Positions 36,559-45,415 of a stretch of 64,000 bases of DNA are shown here, piece by piece. Each line of letters opens with the position of its first letter. The stretch's first letter is position 1. Below the pieces are notes generated by a model. It was given only the letters and a program-made list of their open reading frames with translations. It was not told where the DNA came from and searched no databases. Source of the DNA: Affinundibacterium nitidum (GTDB lineage: Bacteria; Pseudomonadota; Gammaproteobacteria; Burkholderiales; Burkholderiaceae_D); contig NZ_JACOFZ010000001.1 in assembly GCF_014284155.1 (NCBI RefSeq), positions 1,134,545-1,198,544 of the forward strand, written 5' to 3'. The translations under genes and the position numbers were made by a program.

Positions 36559-36915
36559 ATGACAGCAATTACTACCGTCACTGGCCTGCAATACGAAGAC
36601 AAAGTAGTAGGCGACGGCGCCGAAGCCACAGCAGGTAAAAATGTGGTCGTGCATTACACGGGCTGGTTACAAAATCCAGACGGCAGTGCAGGCAAAAAAT
36701 TCGATTCCAGTAAAGATCGCGGTCAGCCTTTCGAATTCGCTCTAGGCGCTGGCCAAGTCATCAAAGGCTGGGACGAAGGCGTACAAGGCATGAAAATCGG
36801 CGGCACCCGTGTCCTGACGATTCCCTCATCCCTAGGCTACGGCCCACGCGGCGCAGGCGGCGTTATCCCTCCAAACGCGACCTTGATTTTTGAAGTGGAA
36901 TTATTGGGCGTGTAA
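36559..36915 (+). CDS. FKBP-type peptidyl-prolyl cis-trans isomerase
   Basis: 118 aa, cytoplasmic. It has the whole FKBP core: VVVHYTGWL (29-37), [28 protein letters not shown] (47-74), and [29 protein letters not shown] (88-116). Key aromatic pocket residues (Tyr, Phe, Trp, Tyr) are present, so it should be active. It has no signal peptide and no chaperone domain. It resembles the short FklB/FKBP found in Neisseria and Burkholderiales. It has its own promoter region (169 bp to the divergent EI24 gene) and a terminator. Confidence 0.95.
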   Translation: MTAITTVTGLQYEDKVVGDGAEATAGKNVVVHYTGWLQNPDGSAGKKFDSSKDRGQPFEFALGAGQVIKGWDEGVQGMKIGGTRVLTIPSSLGYGPRGAGGVIPPNATLIFEVELLGV

Positions 36916-36948
36916 TGAGCCAATAAGCGAGAATTCGTCGCTAAAAGT

Positions 36949-36981
36949 AAAAAATCCAGCAAATACCTTGCTGGATTTTTT
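36949..36981 (+). terminator. Intrinsic terminator after the FKBP gene
   Basis: TCCAGCAA (36955-36962), loop ATACC, TTGCTGGA (36968-36975), six A before and six T after. Confidence 0.9.
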
Positions 36982-36998
36982 CGTTTTAAGGCCCACAA

Positions 36999-37350
36999 CA
37001 CGGCGAGGCGAACACAACAACGCCAGCGTCTGTTTTTCACCCGACCAAGGGCTGACGCAAAATAGCGCTGGCTAGGCGCCGACGCGAAGACAGTGCACTA
37101 GCACGGCGAGCCGACGGCAACAACGCCAGGGTCTGTTTTTCACCCGACCAAGGGCTGACGCAAAATAACGCTGGCTAGGCGCCGAGGCGAAGACAGTGCG
37201 CTAGCACGGCGAGCCGATGGCAACAACGCCAGCGTCTGTTTTTCACCCGACCAAGGGCTGACGCAAAATAGCGCTGGCTAGGCGCCGAGGCGAAGACAGT
37301 GCGCTAGCACGGCGAGCCGATGACAACAATGCCAGCGTCTATTTTTCGTC
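36999..37350. repeat. Tandem repeat array, 103-bp unit, three full copies plus partial ends
   Basis: Three units at 37021-37123, 37124-37226 and 37227-37329, differing at a few positions. A partial copy precedes them (36999-37020) and another follows (37330-37347, then decaying). Each unit holds GCCAGCG near its start and CGCTGGC about 50 bp later, which can pair, then GGCGCC and a GTGC...GCAC stem. It sits between the FKBP terminator and the 3' end of orn and has no sensible ORF. It is not a CRISPR: the copies are contiguous, with no spacers. Confidence 0.9.
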
Positions 37351-37355
37351 TGCCC

Positions 37356-37961
37356 TTATTCTTTGATGAAATTGGCGCGGTAATACTTCAACTCCTCAAT
37401 CGACTCAATAATATCCGCCAAAGCCGTATGCTTCTGATGCTTCTTGAAACCGCTCGCCAGTTCAGGCTTCCAACGACGGCAAAGTTCCTTCAATGTGGAA
37501 ACGTCGAGATTGCGATAGTGGAAGAAGGCTTCGAGCTTAGGCATACCACGCGCCATGAAACGACGATCTTGGCAAATCGTATTGCCACACATCGGTGATT
37601 TACCCGCTGGCACATAGGCTCTGAGGAATTCGATCAGGGCTTTGGAGGCATCTTCTTCAGTCACTGTCGACGCTTTGACGCGGTCGATCAGGCCTGAACG
37701 GCCATGCGTACCCTTGTTCCACGCATCCATCTTGTTCAAGGTTTCGTCAGACTGATGAATCGCGAAAACAGGCCCTTCCGCTAGTACATTTAATTGCATA
37801 TCAGTAACAACAACTGCGACTTCGATGATTTTATCGGTGTCTGGATCTAAGCCTGTCATCTCCATATCAACCCAGATGAGGTTCATTTCATTCGGCTTAC
37901 CTGGCTTGGCCGCGACTGCCGTTTGTGCATCAGTTGCTTGTACATCGCTCGCTTGTGACAT
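37356..37961 (-). CDS. orn: Oligoribonuclease
   Basis: 3'-5' exoribonuclease that degrades di- to pentanucleotides, including pGpG from c-di-GMP breakdown. The 201-aa product has the DEDDh residues in [13 protein letters not shown] (near 28-40), the middle Asp in [18 protein letters not shown] and the His/Asp in [10 protein letters not shown] (near 177-186). The first 24 residues are an extra, low-complexity N-terminus compared with E. coli Orn; a start at [12 protein letters not shown] (M26) is possible, but AAGGAAG lies 6 nt before the ATG at 37959-37961. It is divergent from the M48 gene. Confidence 0.95.
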   Translation of the reverse strand: MSQASDVQATDAQTAVAAKPGKPNEMNLIWVDMEMTGLDPDTDKIIEVAVVVTDMQLNVLAEGPVFAIHQSDETLNKMDAWNKGTHGRSGLIDRVKASTVTEEDASKALIEFLRAYVPAGKSPMCGNTICQDRRFMARGMPKLEAFFHYRNLDVSTLKELCRRWKPELASGFKKHQKHTALADIIESIEELKYYRANFIKE

Positions 37962-38057
37962 AATTCTTCCTTACTCGTTTTTAATGCGTCGTTTTATACG
38001 AATTACTGGCCTCGGCGGCTAAGTAACCCTGAATTTTTCGTAAAGCATCATTTTCCC

Positions 38058-39335
38058 ATGAATTCATACACGTTTTCGGTTTTATTCGTCATTTTTCTTG
38101 GTATTACGGTAAGTTTGCAATTTTGGCTATCGACTCGCCAAATTCGCCATGTTGCCCGCCACCGCCAAGCCGTACCAGCTGAATTTGCTGAAAAAATCAG
38201 TTTAGCGGCGCATCAAAAGGCGGCCGACTACACCATTGCCAAGACCCAATTCGGCTTGATTTCACTATTTATGAGTGTGCTCGTGCTGTTGGCATTCACG
38301 CTATTTGGTGGTCTGCAGCTACTAGCAGTGACGCTCTTCAAGTCAGTCGGCGATGGCATGGTCTACCAATTGAGCTTGGTCGTTGGTTTTGCGGTGATCA
38401 GCTCGGTGATTGATCTGCCTTTTGACTACTATCGTCAGTTTGTCTTGGAAGAAAAATTTGGCTTCAATAAAATGAGCATCAAACTATTCTTTACTGACAT
38501 GATTAAAAGCACGCTACTCGGCGCTGCGATTGGCCTACCTTTACTATGGATAGTCATCAGCTTGATGGATAAAGCGGGAGCGATGTGGTGGCTGTATGCT
38601 TGGTTGGTCTGGAGTGGGTTCCAACTATTGATGATGCTCATCTTCCCGACATGGATCGCACCGTTATTCAATAAATTTACTCCGCTCGCCGACGAGGCGC
38701 TTAAGAATCGTATCGAAGGTTTGATGCAACGCGTTGGCTTTGCGTCTAAAGGTTTGTTTGTGATGGATGGATCCAAACGCAGCGCGCATGGCAATGCTTA
38801 CTTTTCCGGCTTCGGCAATAACAAACGCATTGTTTTCTACGATACATTGATCGAACGCCTTGCGCCAGAAGAAGTCGAAGCCGTATTGGCGCACGAACTC
38901 GGCCATTTCAAATTGAAACATATCGTCAAACGCATGATCGTCATGTTTGCAGTGTCTTTGGGATTCTTGGCTTTATTGGGTTATTTGAAATCGCAAATTT
39001 GGTTCTACACTGGCTTAGGTGTTGACCCGGTCATGTTCGCCTCCTCCAATAACGCAATGGCATTGATTCTATTTATGATCACTTTGCCGGTGTTCACTTT
39101 TGTATTGTCACCATTGACGTCGATTAGCTCACGCAAACATGAATTCGAGGCGGATGCCTTTGCTGTGAAACATACCAATGCCAATGATTTGGTGACCGCC
39201 TTGGTCAAGCTCTATGAAGACAATGCGTCGACCTTAACGCCAGACCCTGTGCACTCAGCATTTTATGATTCACACCCGCCAGCATCAATACGCATCGCCC
39301 ACCTGCATCAGCAGGGACAAGTTGCCGCGGCCTAA
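38058..39335 (+). CDS. M48 family metallopeptidase (Ste24/CAAX protease-like)
   Basis: 425 aa integral membrane zinc protease. The zinc motif HELGHFKLKH is near residues 279-288 and the third ligand is in SSRKHEFEADAFAVKH near 356-370. About six to seven hydrophobic segments surround them. The order matches Ste24-type M48A enzymes (PF01435 with the M48 N-terminal domain) rather than short HtpX. Bacterial members take part in membrane protein quality control; the substrate is not known here. It is first in a three-gene run, 53 bp before phhB. Confidence 0.93.
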   Translation: MNSYTFSVLFVIFLGITVSLQFWLSTRQIRHVARHRQAVPAEFAEKISLAAHQKAADYTIAKTQFGLISLFMSVLVLLAFTLFGGLQLLAVTLFKSVGDGMVYQLSLVVGFAVISSVIDLPFDYYRQFVLEEKFGFNKMSIKLFFTDMIKSTLLGAAIGLPLLWIVISLMDKAGAMWWLYAWLVWSGFQLLMMLIFPTWIAPLFNKFTPLADEALKNRIEGLMQRVGFASKGLFVMDGSKRSAHGNAYFSGFGNNKRIVFYDTLIERLAPEEVEAVLAHELGHFKLKHIVKRMIVMFAVSLGFLALLGYLKSQIWFYTGLGVDPVMFASSNNAMALILFMITLPVFTFVLSPLTSISSRKHEFEADAFAVKHTNANDLVTALVKLYEDNASTLTPDPVHSAFYDSHPPASIRIAHLHQQGQVAAA

Positions 39336-39388
39336 TTAATGCTCATACATTTCATCATCTAATTTTTTGCATTCATCTAACCGCAATT

Positions 39389-39736
39389 ATGAAAACTTCT
39401 GATCTACTCGCAAAGAAATCTGCACATACCGAAATCGGTCTTCAAGACAATGAATTACCAGCCTACTTCGCCGCCACACCAGGTTGGAAGCAAGATGGTC
39501 CGCGCATTGTGAAGACCTACGAATTTAAGAATTACTACGAAACCTTGGCATTTGTGAACGCCATCGCCTATACCATTCATGAAGAAGATCATCACCCTGA
39601 ATTGACGGTTACTTACAACCGCTGCGTGGTCAAGTTCGACACGCATACAGTCAATGATGGCAAGGGTGGCATTTCTGAAAATGACTTCATTTGCGCAGCG
39701 AAAGTCGATGTCATTTTTACGCAGACTTTCGGTTAA
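39389..39736 (+). CDS. phhB: 4a-hydroxytetrahydrobiopterin dehydratase
   Basis: 115 aa pterin-4a-carbinolamine dehydratase, which recycles the pterin cofactor of aromatic amino acid hydroxylases. The family motif shows as EEDHHPELTVTYNRCVVKFDTH near 70-91 (His, His, Pro, Glu and the later Tyr and Thr-His). W33 in PGWKQDG matches the family start. phhA (phenylalanine hydroxylase) is not in the window, so its role here may lie with another pterin enzyme or be split from phhA. It is 3 bp upstream of rsgA. Confidence 0.93.
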   Translation: MKTSDLLAKKSAHTEIGLQDNELPAYFAATPGWKQDGPRIVKTYEFKNYYETLAFVNAIAYTIHEEDHHPELTVTYNRCVVKFDTHTVNDGKGGISENDFICAAKVDVIFTQTFG

Positions 39737-39739
39737 TGC

Positions 39740-40693
39740 ATGTCTAAACGTTCCGCTCCAGCGAAGAAAAGCGCCGCCCTGAAATCCGGCGCGACGGCAC
39801 AAGGCTTAGTGATTGCCGCGCACGGTCGACATTATTTGATCGACGCTACCGGCACCAAATTACATTGCGTGACCCGCGGCAAAAAAAGCGACGTGGCAGT
39901 TGGCGATATCGTTGAGTATCAGCTGACCTCAGACAATCAAGGTGTGATTGAAGCCATCGTACCGCGCACCACGCTCTTGTACCGTTCTGATCAGTACAAG
40001 TCAAAGATGCTGGCAGCGAATCTCACGCAGTTGATCATCGTCGTCGCCACCGAGCCTAGCTTTTCCGATGATTTAGTGTCACGGGCTTTGGTCGCTTCAG
40101 AGTCTTCGGGCATACAAGCCCAAATCGTGTTGAACAAAATCGACGTCACGGAAAGCTTAGCGAAAGCACGTGAACGGGTCGGCCTTTATGCCTCGCTTGG
40201 CTACCCTGTGCATGAAGTGTCGGTGACGGGCGCGCCGGAAATCACACGCGAAAAAATGTTGTCGCTAGTCAGCGGACAAAGCAGTATTTTGATTGGCCAA
40301 TCGGGTATGGGAAAATCATCGCTGATCAATCTCTTGATCCCAGATGCGGATATCGCTACGCGTGAAATTTCGGCAGCCTTGGATACGGGAAAACACACGA
40401 CGACATTTACTCGCCTGTTTCAAATGGATACCGAATCTGACAAACCTACCTATGTCATTGATTCACCAGGTTTCCAAGAGTTTGGTTTACATCACTTGAG
40501 CGAAGGAATGTTAGAGCGGGCTTTCCCAGAGTTCCGCCCTCACCTTGGCAACTGCAAATTCTATAATTGCCACCACCACACGGAACCAGGATGCGCTGTG
40601 TTGGCGGCGTTAGAAGGCAAAGAAATCAGCCGCATGCGTCATGATTTGTTCAAGCAGTTGGTGCATGAAGCGGCGCAAACGATTGGGTATTGA
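39740..40693 (+). CDS. rsgA: Ribosome small subunit-dependent GTPase A
   Basis: Circularly permuted GTPase that matures the 30S subunit. The 317-aa product has an OB-fold (about 20-80), then G4 NKID (132-135) before G1 GQSGMGKSS (186-194) and G3 DSPG (241-244). The C-terminal zinc site is C272, C277, H279/280 and C285 (NCKFYNCHHHTEPGC). The permuted motif order is diagnostic. It is translationally close to phhB (3-bp gap). Its stop is 13 bp from the end of the convergent binding-protein gene. Confidence 0.97.
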   Translation: MSKRSAPAKKSAALKSGATAQGLVIAAHGRHYLIDATGTKLHCVTRGKKSDVAVGDIVEYQLTSDNQGVIEAIVPRTTLLYRSDQYKSKMLAANLTQLIIVVATEPSFSDDLVSRALVASESSGIQAQIVLNKIDVTESLAKARERVGLYASLGYPVHEVSVTGAPEITREKMLSLVSGQSSILIGQSGMGKSSLINLLIPDADIATREISAALDTGKHTTTFTRLFQMDTESDKPTYVIDSPGFQEFGLHHLSEGMLERAFPEFRPHLGNCKFYNCHHHTEPGCAVLAALEGKEISRMRHDLFKQLVHEAAQTIGY

Positions 40694-40706
40694 GCTTAGC
40701 CTTAGC

Positions 40707-41519
40707 TTATGGCGCTGGAACCTGCCAGCGCTGCTCGATTTTGGCATACTGACCATTACTCTTGATTTTGCGGAGGCCTTGATCGAGCAATGCTGCATAT
40801 TTGGCCGACTCTTCACGTTTCTTAGAGAAGCTCACGTACAAACGATCAACATTGATGGTGCCTACTTGCTTAATCTTACCTTTAAACTCTTGAGGATAAC
40901 GGTGCACAAGATAATCAACGATACGCGTATAGACCAAAGAATACTCCGAACGCTTTAACAAGAGCTTACGCAAATTCGACAGGTCAGTCGGTGCCTCTTC
41001 CCTTTGTATGCTGCTATCTTTGTCGATTGCGTCGGTATAGGTATAACCATGCGTCAGCCCCACTTTACGACCACTCATATCGCTGGCGCGTAAGCCGCTC
41101 TCTTCTGAGGTGATAAGACCGTAGATGCCTATCTCGGCTTTGAAGATGGGTTCTTGATGAAATAGAAATTCTGCACTGAGCTTGCTATCTTTGAGGCTAT
41201 CAAAACAGCCGAGTTCTTGACCGGTTTCCACTAACATCAGGCAACGTGCATAAGGCGCTGATTTGAAATTAACAGTGACGTCGACTGACGCATAAGCAGC
41301 CTCAATCACCTCGACTGCAAATCCACGCAATTTACCGTCTTTTTGCGCAGAATACGGGTACCAGTCATCTTCGCCAACCAGTGTGATGGTTTGAGCATGT
41401 GCAGAAAACACACTTAGTGTAAATGCGAACATCAATGCACCAGTCCGCAAGATGCCTAGCCCACGAAGAGTCAGCAAAGGAAGCAGTGAGTGAATCAAAT
41501 AGCGCATACGAAGCGTCAT
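40707..41519 (-). CDS. Periplasmic substrate-binding protein, SBP family 3 type
   Basis: 270 aa. A long N-terminal signal (hydrophobic about 25-40, AHA-QT cleavage near 43) leads to a PBPb fold: TITLVGEDDWYPYSAQKDGKLRGFAVEVIEAAY near 44-76, and GRKVGLTHGYTYTDAID near 150-166. This fold binds polar amino acids or acts as a sensor input. No ABC permease or ATPase gene is adjacent, so it is an orphan binding protein. ATG at 41517-41519 is used; an ATG four codons on is possible. Confidence 0.82.
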   Translation of the reverse strand: MTLRMRYLIHSLLPLLTLRGLGILRTGALMFAFTLSVFSAHAQTITLVGEDDWYPYSAQKDGKLRGFAVEVIEAAYASVDVTVNFKSAPYARCLMLVETGQELGCFDSLKDSKLSAEFLFHQEPIFKAEIGIYGLITSEESGLRASDMSGRKVGLTHGYTYTDAIDKDSSIQREEAPTDLSNLRKLLLKRSEYSLVYTRIVDYLVHRYPQEFKGKIKQVGTINVDRLYVSFSKKREESAKYAALLDQGLRKIKSNGQYAKIEQRWQVPAP

Positions 41520-41892
41520 GATACTTTTATGAACTTTTTAAGTTTATATTTAAACATAAATTCCAAGCCCTGATTTGATATTTCTTCGAAATCCAAACGA
41601 AAAAAACAGACGACCGTTCATAAAAAAGAAGTCGCAAGAAAATAGAACTTCATCGACGTTTTACGGTCATAGCAAAACAAAAACAGGACAAGCTCGCAAA
41701 AATGAGGTTTTTCTTGAGTTAGTTGCTCTTCCCTTCACGGAAAAACCAAGACTAGCGGGACAAGATCAGTTCAACACAAAGCTGTCATTGTTCAATTGAA
41801 CAGGCCAAGCAAACAAAACGAACTAGCCCAATAAACAAACAACAAAACAACAAGCACACCCACGTAATCACCTACTTACTCGATCCAACATC
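41520..41892. other. Intergenic region and leader of the tricorn-like gene
   Basis: 373 bp. The left part has AT-rich inverted repeats (TTTAAG/TTTATATTTAAA region near 41538-41560) that could hold divergent promoters. From about 41825 to the ATG the DNA is A/C-rich and nearly free of G, and no Shine-Dalgarno is present before the tricorn start. An A-rich open frame at 41575-41799 has no sign of being coding. Confidence 0.5.
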
Positions 41893-44800
41893 ATGAAACT
41901 ACGCTCATTCATATTGACAGCTTCTCTCGCTAGCATGATCACATCCGCCTACGCGGCTCCAGCCGAGAATGCCTATGTTAGATTCCCTAGCGTTCGCGCC
42001 GACTCTGTGATCTTCACCGCTGAAGGTGATTTGTGGAAAGTCGGTATCAATGGCGGCGCAGCCCAGCGTCTCACCACTCACCCAGGCGCAGAGACCAATG
42101 CGGCGATTTCTCCTGATGGTAAGTGGATCGCCTATTCCGCAACCTACGAAGGCGCACAAGAAGCCTATGTGATGCCAGTCGGTGGTGGTGTACCTAAGCG
42201 ACTGAGCTTTGAAAATAGCACGGTCACGGTATTGGGTTGGACAGCGCAAGGCGAGGTCTTGGTCACCATGCAAAACCAAACTGGGCCAGTAGCACAAGCG
42301 GTCATTGCAGCCATCAATCCAAGTAACTTGCAAAAACAAATCTTCCCGATCACGGATGCCAACGAAGCTGCTGTCGATGAAAGCGGTAAGACTTTGTACT
42401 TCACACGCTTAGGGGCACACACGCGAGGCGACAATGTTAAACAATATCGCGGTGGCGCCTTGGCGCAATTGTGGAAATTTGATTTGGCCAGCAAAGGCGA
42501 AGCGGTCAATCTGTTTGCCAAAGACAAATCAAACAACCGTCGCCCTATGCTGTGGAAAAATCGTCTGTATTTCTTGAGTGATCGCGATGGTGCTTACAAT
42601 GTGTACTCCGCCAATCTCGACGGTGGCGAAGTCAAAGCCCTCACACGTCATCGTGAATGGGAAGTACGCAATCCACAGCTCGGTGACGGAAAGATTGCCT
42701 ACCAGCTTGGCGCCAATTTGCATGTGTTGGATATCGCCAGCCAAAACGACAAAATCGTTAATGTCGATTTGATTTCTGATTTCGATCAATCACGTCAACG
42801 CTATATCAAAAACCCGCTGGAGTATCTAACGAATGTACAGCTCGCCGCCAAGGACGAACGTTTAGTCTTCACTGCACGCGGTCAAATGAGCATCGCTGGT
42901 ATTAGTCCGCAACGGCGTATCGATATCAACTTACCCAACGCCGCACGTGCTCGCGAAGCGGTGTTTTCGCATGACGATCGTTATGTCTATGCGTTCGTTG
43001 ATAGCACGGGCGAAAACGAAATCTGGCGCTTTGCCACCAATGGTAGCGGCAAAGGCGAACAACTAACCAAGGACGGCAGCACGCATCGTCTCAATATTTT
43101 CCCATCACCCGACGGTAAATACTTGGCGCACACCGATAAACGTGGCCGACTCTGGTTATTAGACTTAGCGACACGCACAAATGTGGTGATCGACGACGCC
43201 GGCAAACAAGGCTATGGCAACCATGGTGATATCGTCTGGTCTGCTGATGGGAAAACCATCGCCCTCGCCCGCGCCAATAGCTCACAAGGACGCGAACAAA
43301 TTGGTTTGTACGATCTCGATAGTAAGCAATTGCATTTTGTGACGAGCGACCGCTATGAATCTGAGTCTCCGGTATTTTCAGCGGATGGTCGTTGGTTGTA
43401 TTTCCTCTCTAACCGCAATTTCCAACCCGGTATTGGCGCGCCATGGGGTGACCGCAATATGGGTACCTATTTCGACAAACGTACGGGCATTTTTGCTTTG
43501 TCCTTACAAGCCGGTAATCGTTTTCCGTTTAAACCTGACGACGAGTTGAGCAAGGCCGCCAACGATAAACCTGCCGCCGACAAAGCGGAAGTCAAAACGG
43601 ATAACAAAGATGTCGTCAAAACGAGCGCAGAAGACAAGAAGCCTGAGGCAGCACCTGCGAAAAAAGCAGCGACAGCCATCGCCTATGAAGGCCTAGCTGA
43701 ACGTTTGTATGAAGTGCCTGTACCAGCAGGCAATTACCGCCAGCTCGAGGCAGATGACAAACGTTTGTACTTCCTTGAACGTGATCCGGTCGAACGTAGC
43801 CGCAGCAATCTCAAGACTTTAGCGATTGCAAAAACTGCACCGCAGGCCGAAGTATTTGCAGCAAACGTGCGTGCCTATGGTCTAGGCAAAGACAAAAAAC
43901 GGATCTACGTCAATATAGGCACAAGCGGCATGGGTGACTTCTACATCACCGAAGCCGGTGCCAAGGCTCCCGGCGATCTAAGCAAGGCCAAAATCAAGAT
44001 TGACGATTGGAGCTTTAGCGCGAACCCGCGCGACGAGTGGAAGCAAATGTTCACCGACGCATGGCGCATGCACCGCGACTTCTTGTACGACACCAAAATG
44101 CGTGGCGTCGATTGGGAAAAAATGCGCGACAAGTATGCGCCGCTAGTTGATCGTGTCACCGACCGCGCTGAGCTCAACGATGTACTCGGTTTAATGGTCA
44201 GCGAAGTCAGCTCTCTGCATTCGCAGATTCGCCCAGGTGATGTGCGTCGTGCCAGCCCCGACGGTGCACCCGCTGGTTTAGGTGCCGTGCTCAGCAAAGT
44301 GCAAGATGGCTATCGTATCGATCATATTTATCGCAGCGAACCCGATTTGCCTTCACAACGCGGGCCACTCGACAACCCAGACCTCGATATCAAAGCGGGC
44401 GATGTGATCACCTCGATTAACGGTAAATCCGTCCTCGATGCGCGTGACATTTCTGACCTCTTATTGAACCAGGCCGATAAGCAAGTGCTGATTCAAGTCA
44501 AACGCGGCGCGGCTGCAGCCAAGAGTATGTTGGTCTCGCCAATCAGCATGCAAAAACAAGCGAACCTGCGCTACAGCGATTGGGAACAAGGCCTGAGCAA
44601 AAAAGTGGATCAAGCATCCAATGGCAAAATCGGCTACTTGCATTTACGCGCCATGGGCCCAGCCGATGTCGCCAGCTTCGCACGTGATTTTTACGCCAAC
44701 TACAACCGCGATGGTTTAATCATCGACGTGCGTCGCAATAATGGCGGCAATATCGATAGCTGGATCATCGAAAAACTCTTACGCAAAGCGTGGGCGTTTT

Positions 44801-45228
44801 GGTCATCTGAAGGCAATCAACCATATGCCAATATGCAACAAACCTTCCGTGGTCATTTGGTGGTCTTGATCGATGAATTGACTTACTCCGACGGTGAAAC
44901 CTTCGCCGCAGGCATCAAATCATTGAACCTCGGCCCACTGGTCGGCAAACGCACCGCCGGCGCGGGTGTCTGGCTCTCAGACCGCAACACGCTGGCTGAT
45001 AACGGCATGGTACGTGCAGCGGAAAATGCCCAGTTTGATGTCAAAGACGGCCGTTGGTTAGTCGAAGGCGTAGGCGTAGCACCAGACATCGAAGTCGACA
45101 ACCCACCGCACGCCAGCTTCAAAGGCGAAGACAAACAACTGGACGCGGCGATTAACTACTTACAGAAGAAGTTAAAGGAACAACCGATTAAACCATTGGT
45201 GCCGCAGGCGATTCCGCCTTTGAAGTAA
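41893..45228 (+). CDS. Tricorn-like S41 family peptidase
   Basis: 1111 aa, exported (signal peptide ends AYA-AP near residue 22). Order: a beta-propeller of WD40-like repeats (about 30-330; ISPDGKWIAYSATYEG), a second propeller (about 340-530), a linker rich in K, D and A (about 550-600), a tricorn core domain (HRDFLYD near 735), PDZ (about 795-870) and the S41 domain with RNNGGN near 950 and the nucleophile Ser999 in TYSDGETFAAG. In archaeal tricorn this enzyme trims proteasome peptides; bacterial exported forms have unproven targets. No Shine-Dalgarno precedes the start. Confidence 0.94.
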   Translation: MKLRSFILTASLASMITSAYAAPAENAYVRFPSVRADSVIFTAEGDLWKVGINGGAAQRLTTHPGAETNAAISPDGKWIAYSATYEGAQEAYVMPVGGGVPKRLSFENSTVTVLGWTAQGEVLVTMQNQTGPVAQAVIAAINPSNLQKQIFPITDANEAAVDESGKTLYFTRLGAHTRGDNVKQYRGGALAQLWKFDLASKGEAVNLFAKDKSNNRRPMLWKNRLYFLSDRDGAYNVYSANLDGGEVKALTRHREWEVRNPQLGDGKIAYQLGANLHVLDIASQNDKIVNVDLISDFDQSRQRYIKNPLEYLTNVQLAAKDERLVFTARGQMSIAGISPQRRIDINLPNAARAREAVFSHDDRYVYAFVDSTGENEIWRFATNGSGKGEQLTKDGSTHRLNIFPSPDGKYLAHTDKRGRLWLLDLATRTNVVIDDAGKQGYGNHGDIVWSADGKTIALARANSSQGREQIGLYDLDSKQLHFVTSDRYESESPVFSADGRWLYFLSNRNFQPGIGAPWGDRNMGTYFDKRTGIFALSLQAGNRFPFKPDDELSKAANDKPAADKAEVKTDNKDVVKTSAEDKKPEAAPAKKAATAIAYEGLAERLYEVPVPAGNYRQLEADDKRLYFLERDPVERSRSNLKTLAIAKTAPQAEVFAANVRAYGLGKDKKRIYVNIGTSGMGDFYITEAGAKAPGDLSKAKIKIDDWSFSANPRDEWKQMFTDAWRMHRDFLYDTKMRGVDWEKMRDKYAPLVDRVTDRAELNDVLGLMVSEVSSLHSQIRPGDVRRASPDGAPAGLGAVLSKVQDGYRIDHIYRSEPDLPSQRGPLDNPDLDIKAGDVITSINGKSVLDARDISDLLLNQADKQVLIQVKRGAAAAKSMLVSPISMQKQANLRYSDWEQGLSKKVDQASNGKIGYLHLRAMGPADVASFARDFYANYNRDGLIIDVRRNNGGNIDSWIIEKLLRKAWAFWSSEGNQPYANMQQTFRGHLVVLIDELTYSDGETFAAGIKSLNLGPLVGKRTAGAGVWLSDRNTLADNGMVRAAENAQFDVKDGRWLVEGVGVAPDIEVDNPPHASFKGEDKQLDAAINYLQKKLKEQPIKPLVPQAIPPLK

Positions 45229-45275
45229 TGTGCTTGTGATTCACTCTTTTCTGAAGTGAATTCGGAAGCACAAAT

Positions 45276-45310
45276 AAAAACGCCAGCTTGCTTTGCTTGC
45301 TGGCGTTTTT
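45276..45310. terminator. Intrinsic terminator after the tricorn-like gene
   Basis: CGCCAGC (45281-45287), 11-nt loop, GCTGGCG (45299-45305), five A before and five T after. Confidence 0.87.
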
Positions 45311-45415
45311 ATATGAACATGTTATGTATTTAATTTAGAGGGGAAATCCAATTTCATGCTCGGAGCACGCTGATTTCACTCATCATTTTCAAATCAAAAA
45401 TATTCTCGCTTACAC

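Noticed and set aside
36999-37350. Possible CRISPR array
   Set aside because: Units are 103 bp and contiguous, with no unique spacers and no cas genes.
41575-41799. 74-aa open frame on the plus strand
   Set aside because: Lysine/asparagine-rich product from A-rich DNA; no start signal and no likeness to known proteins.
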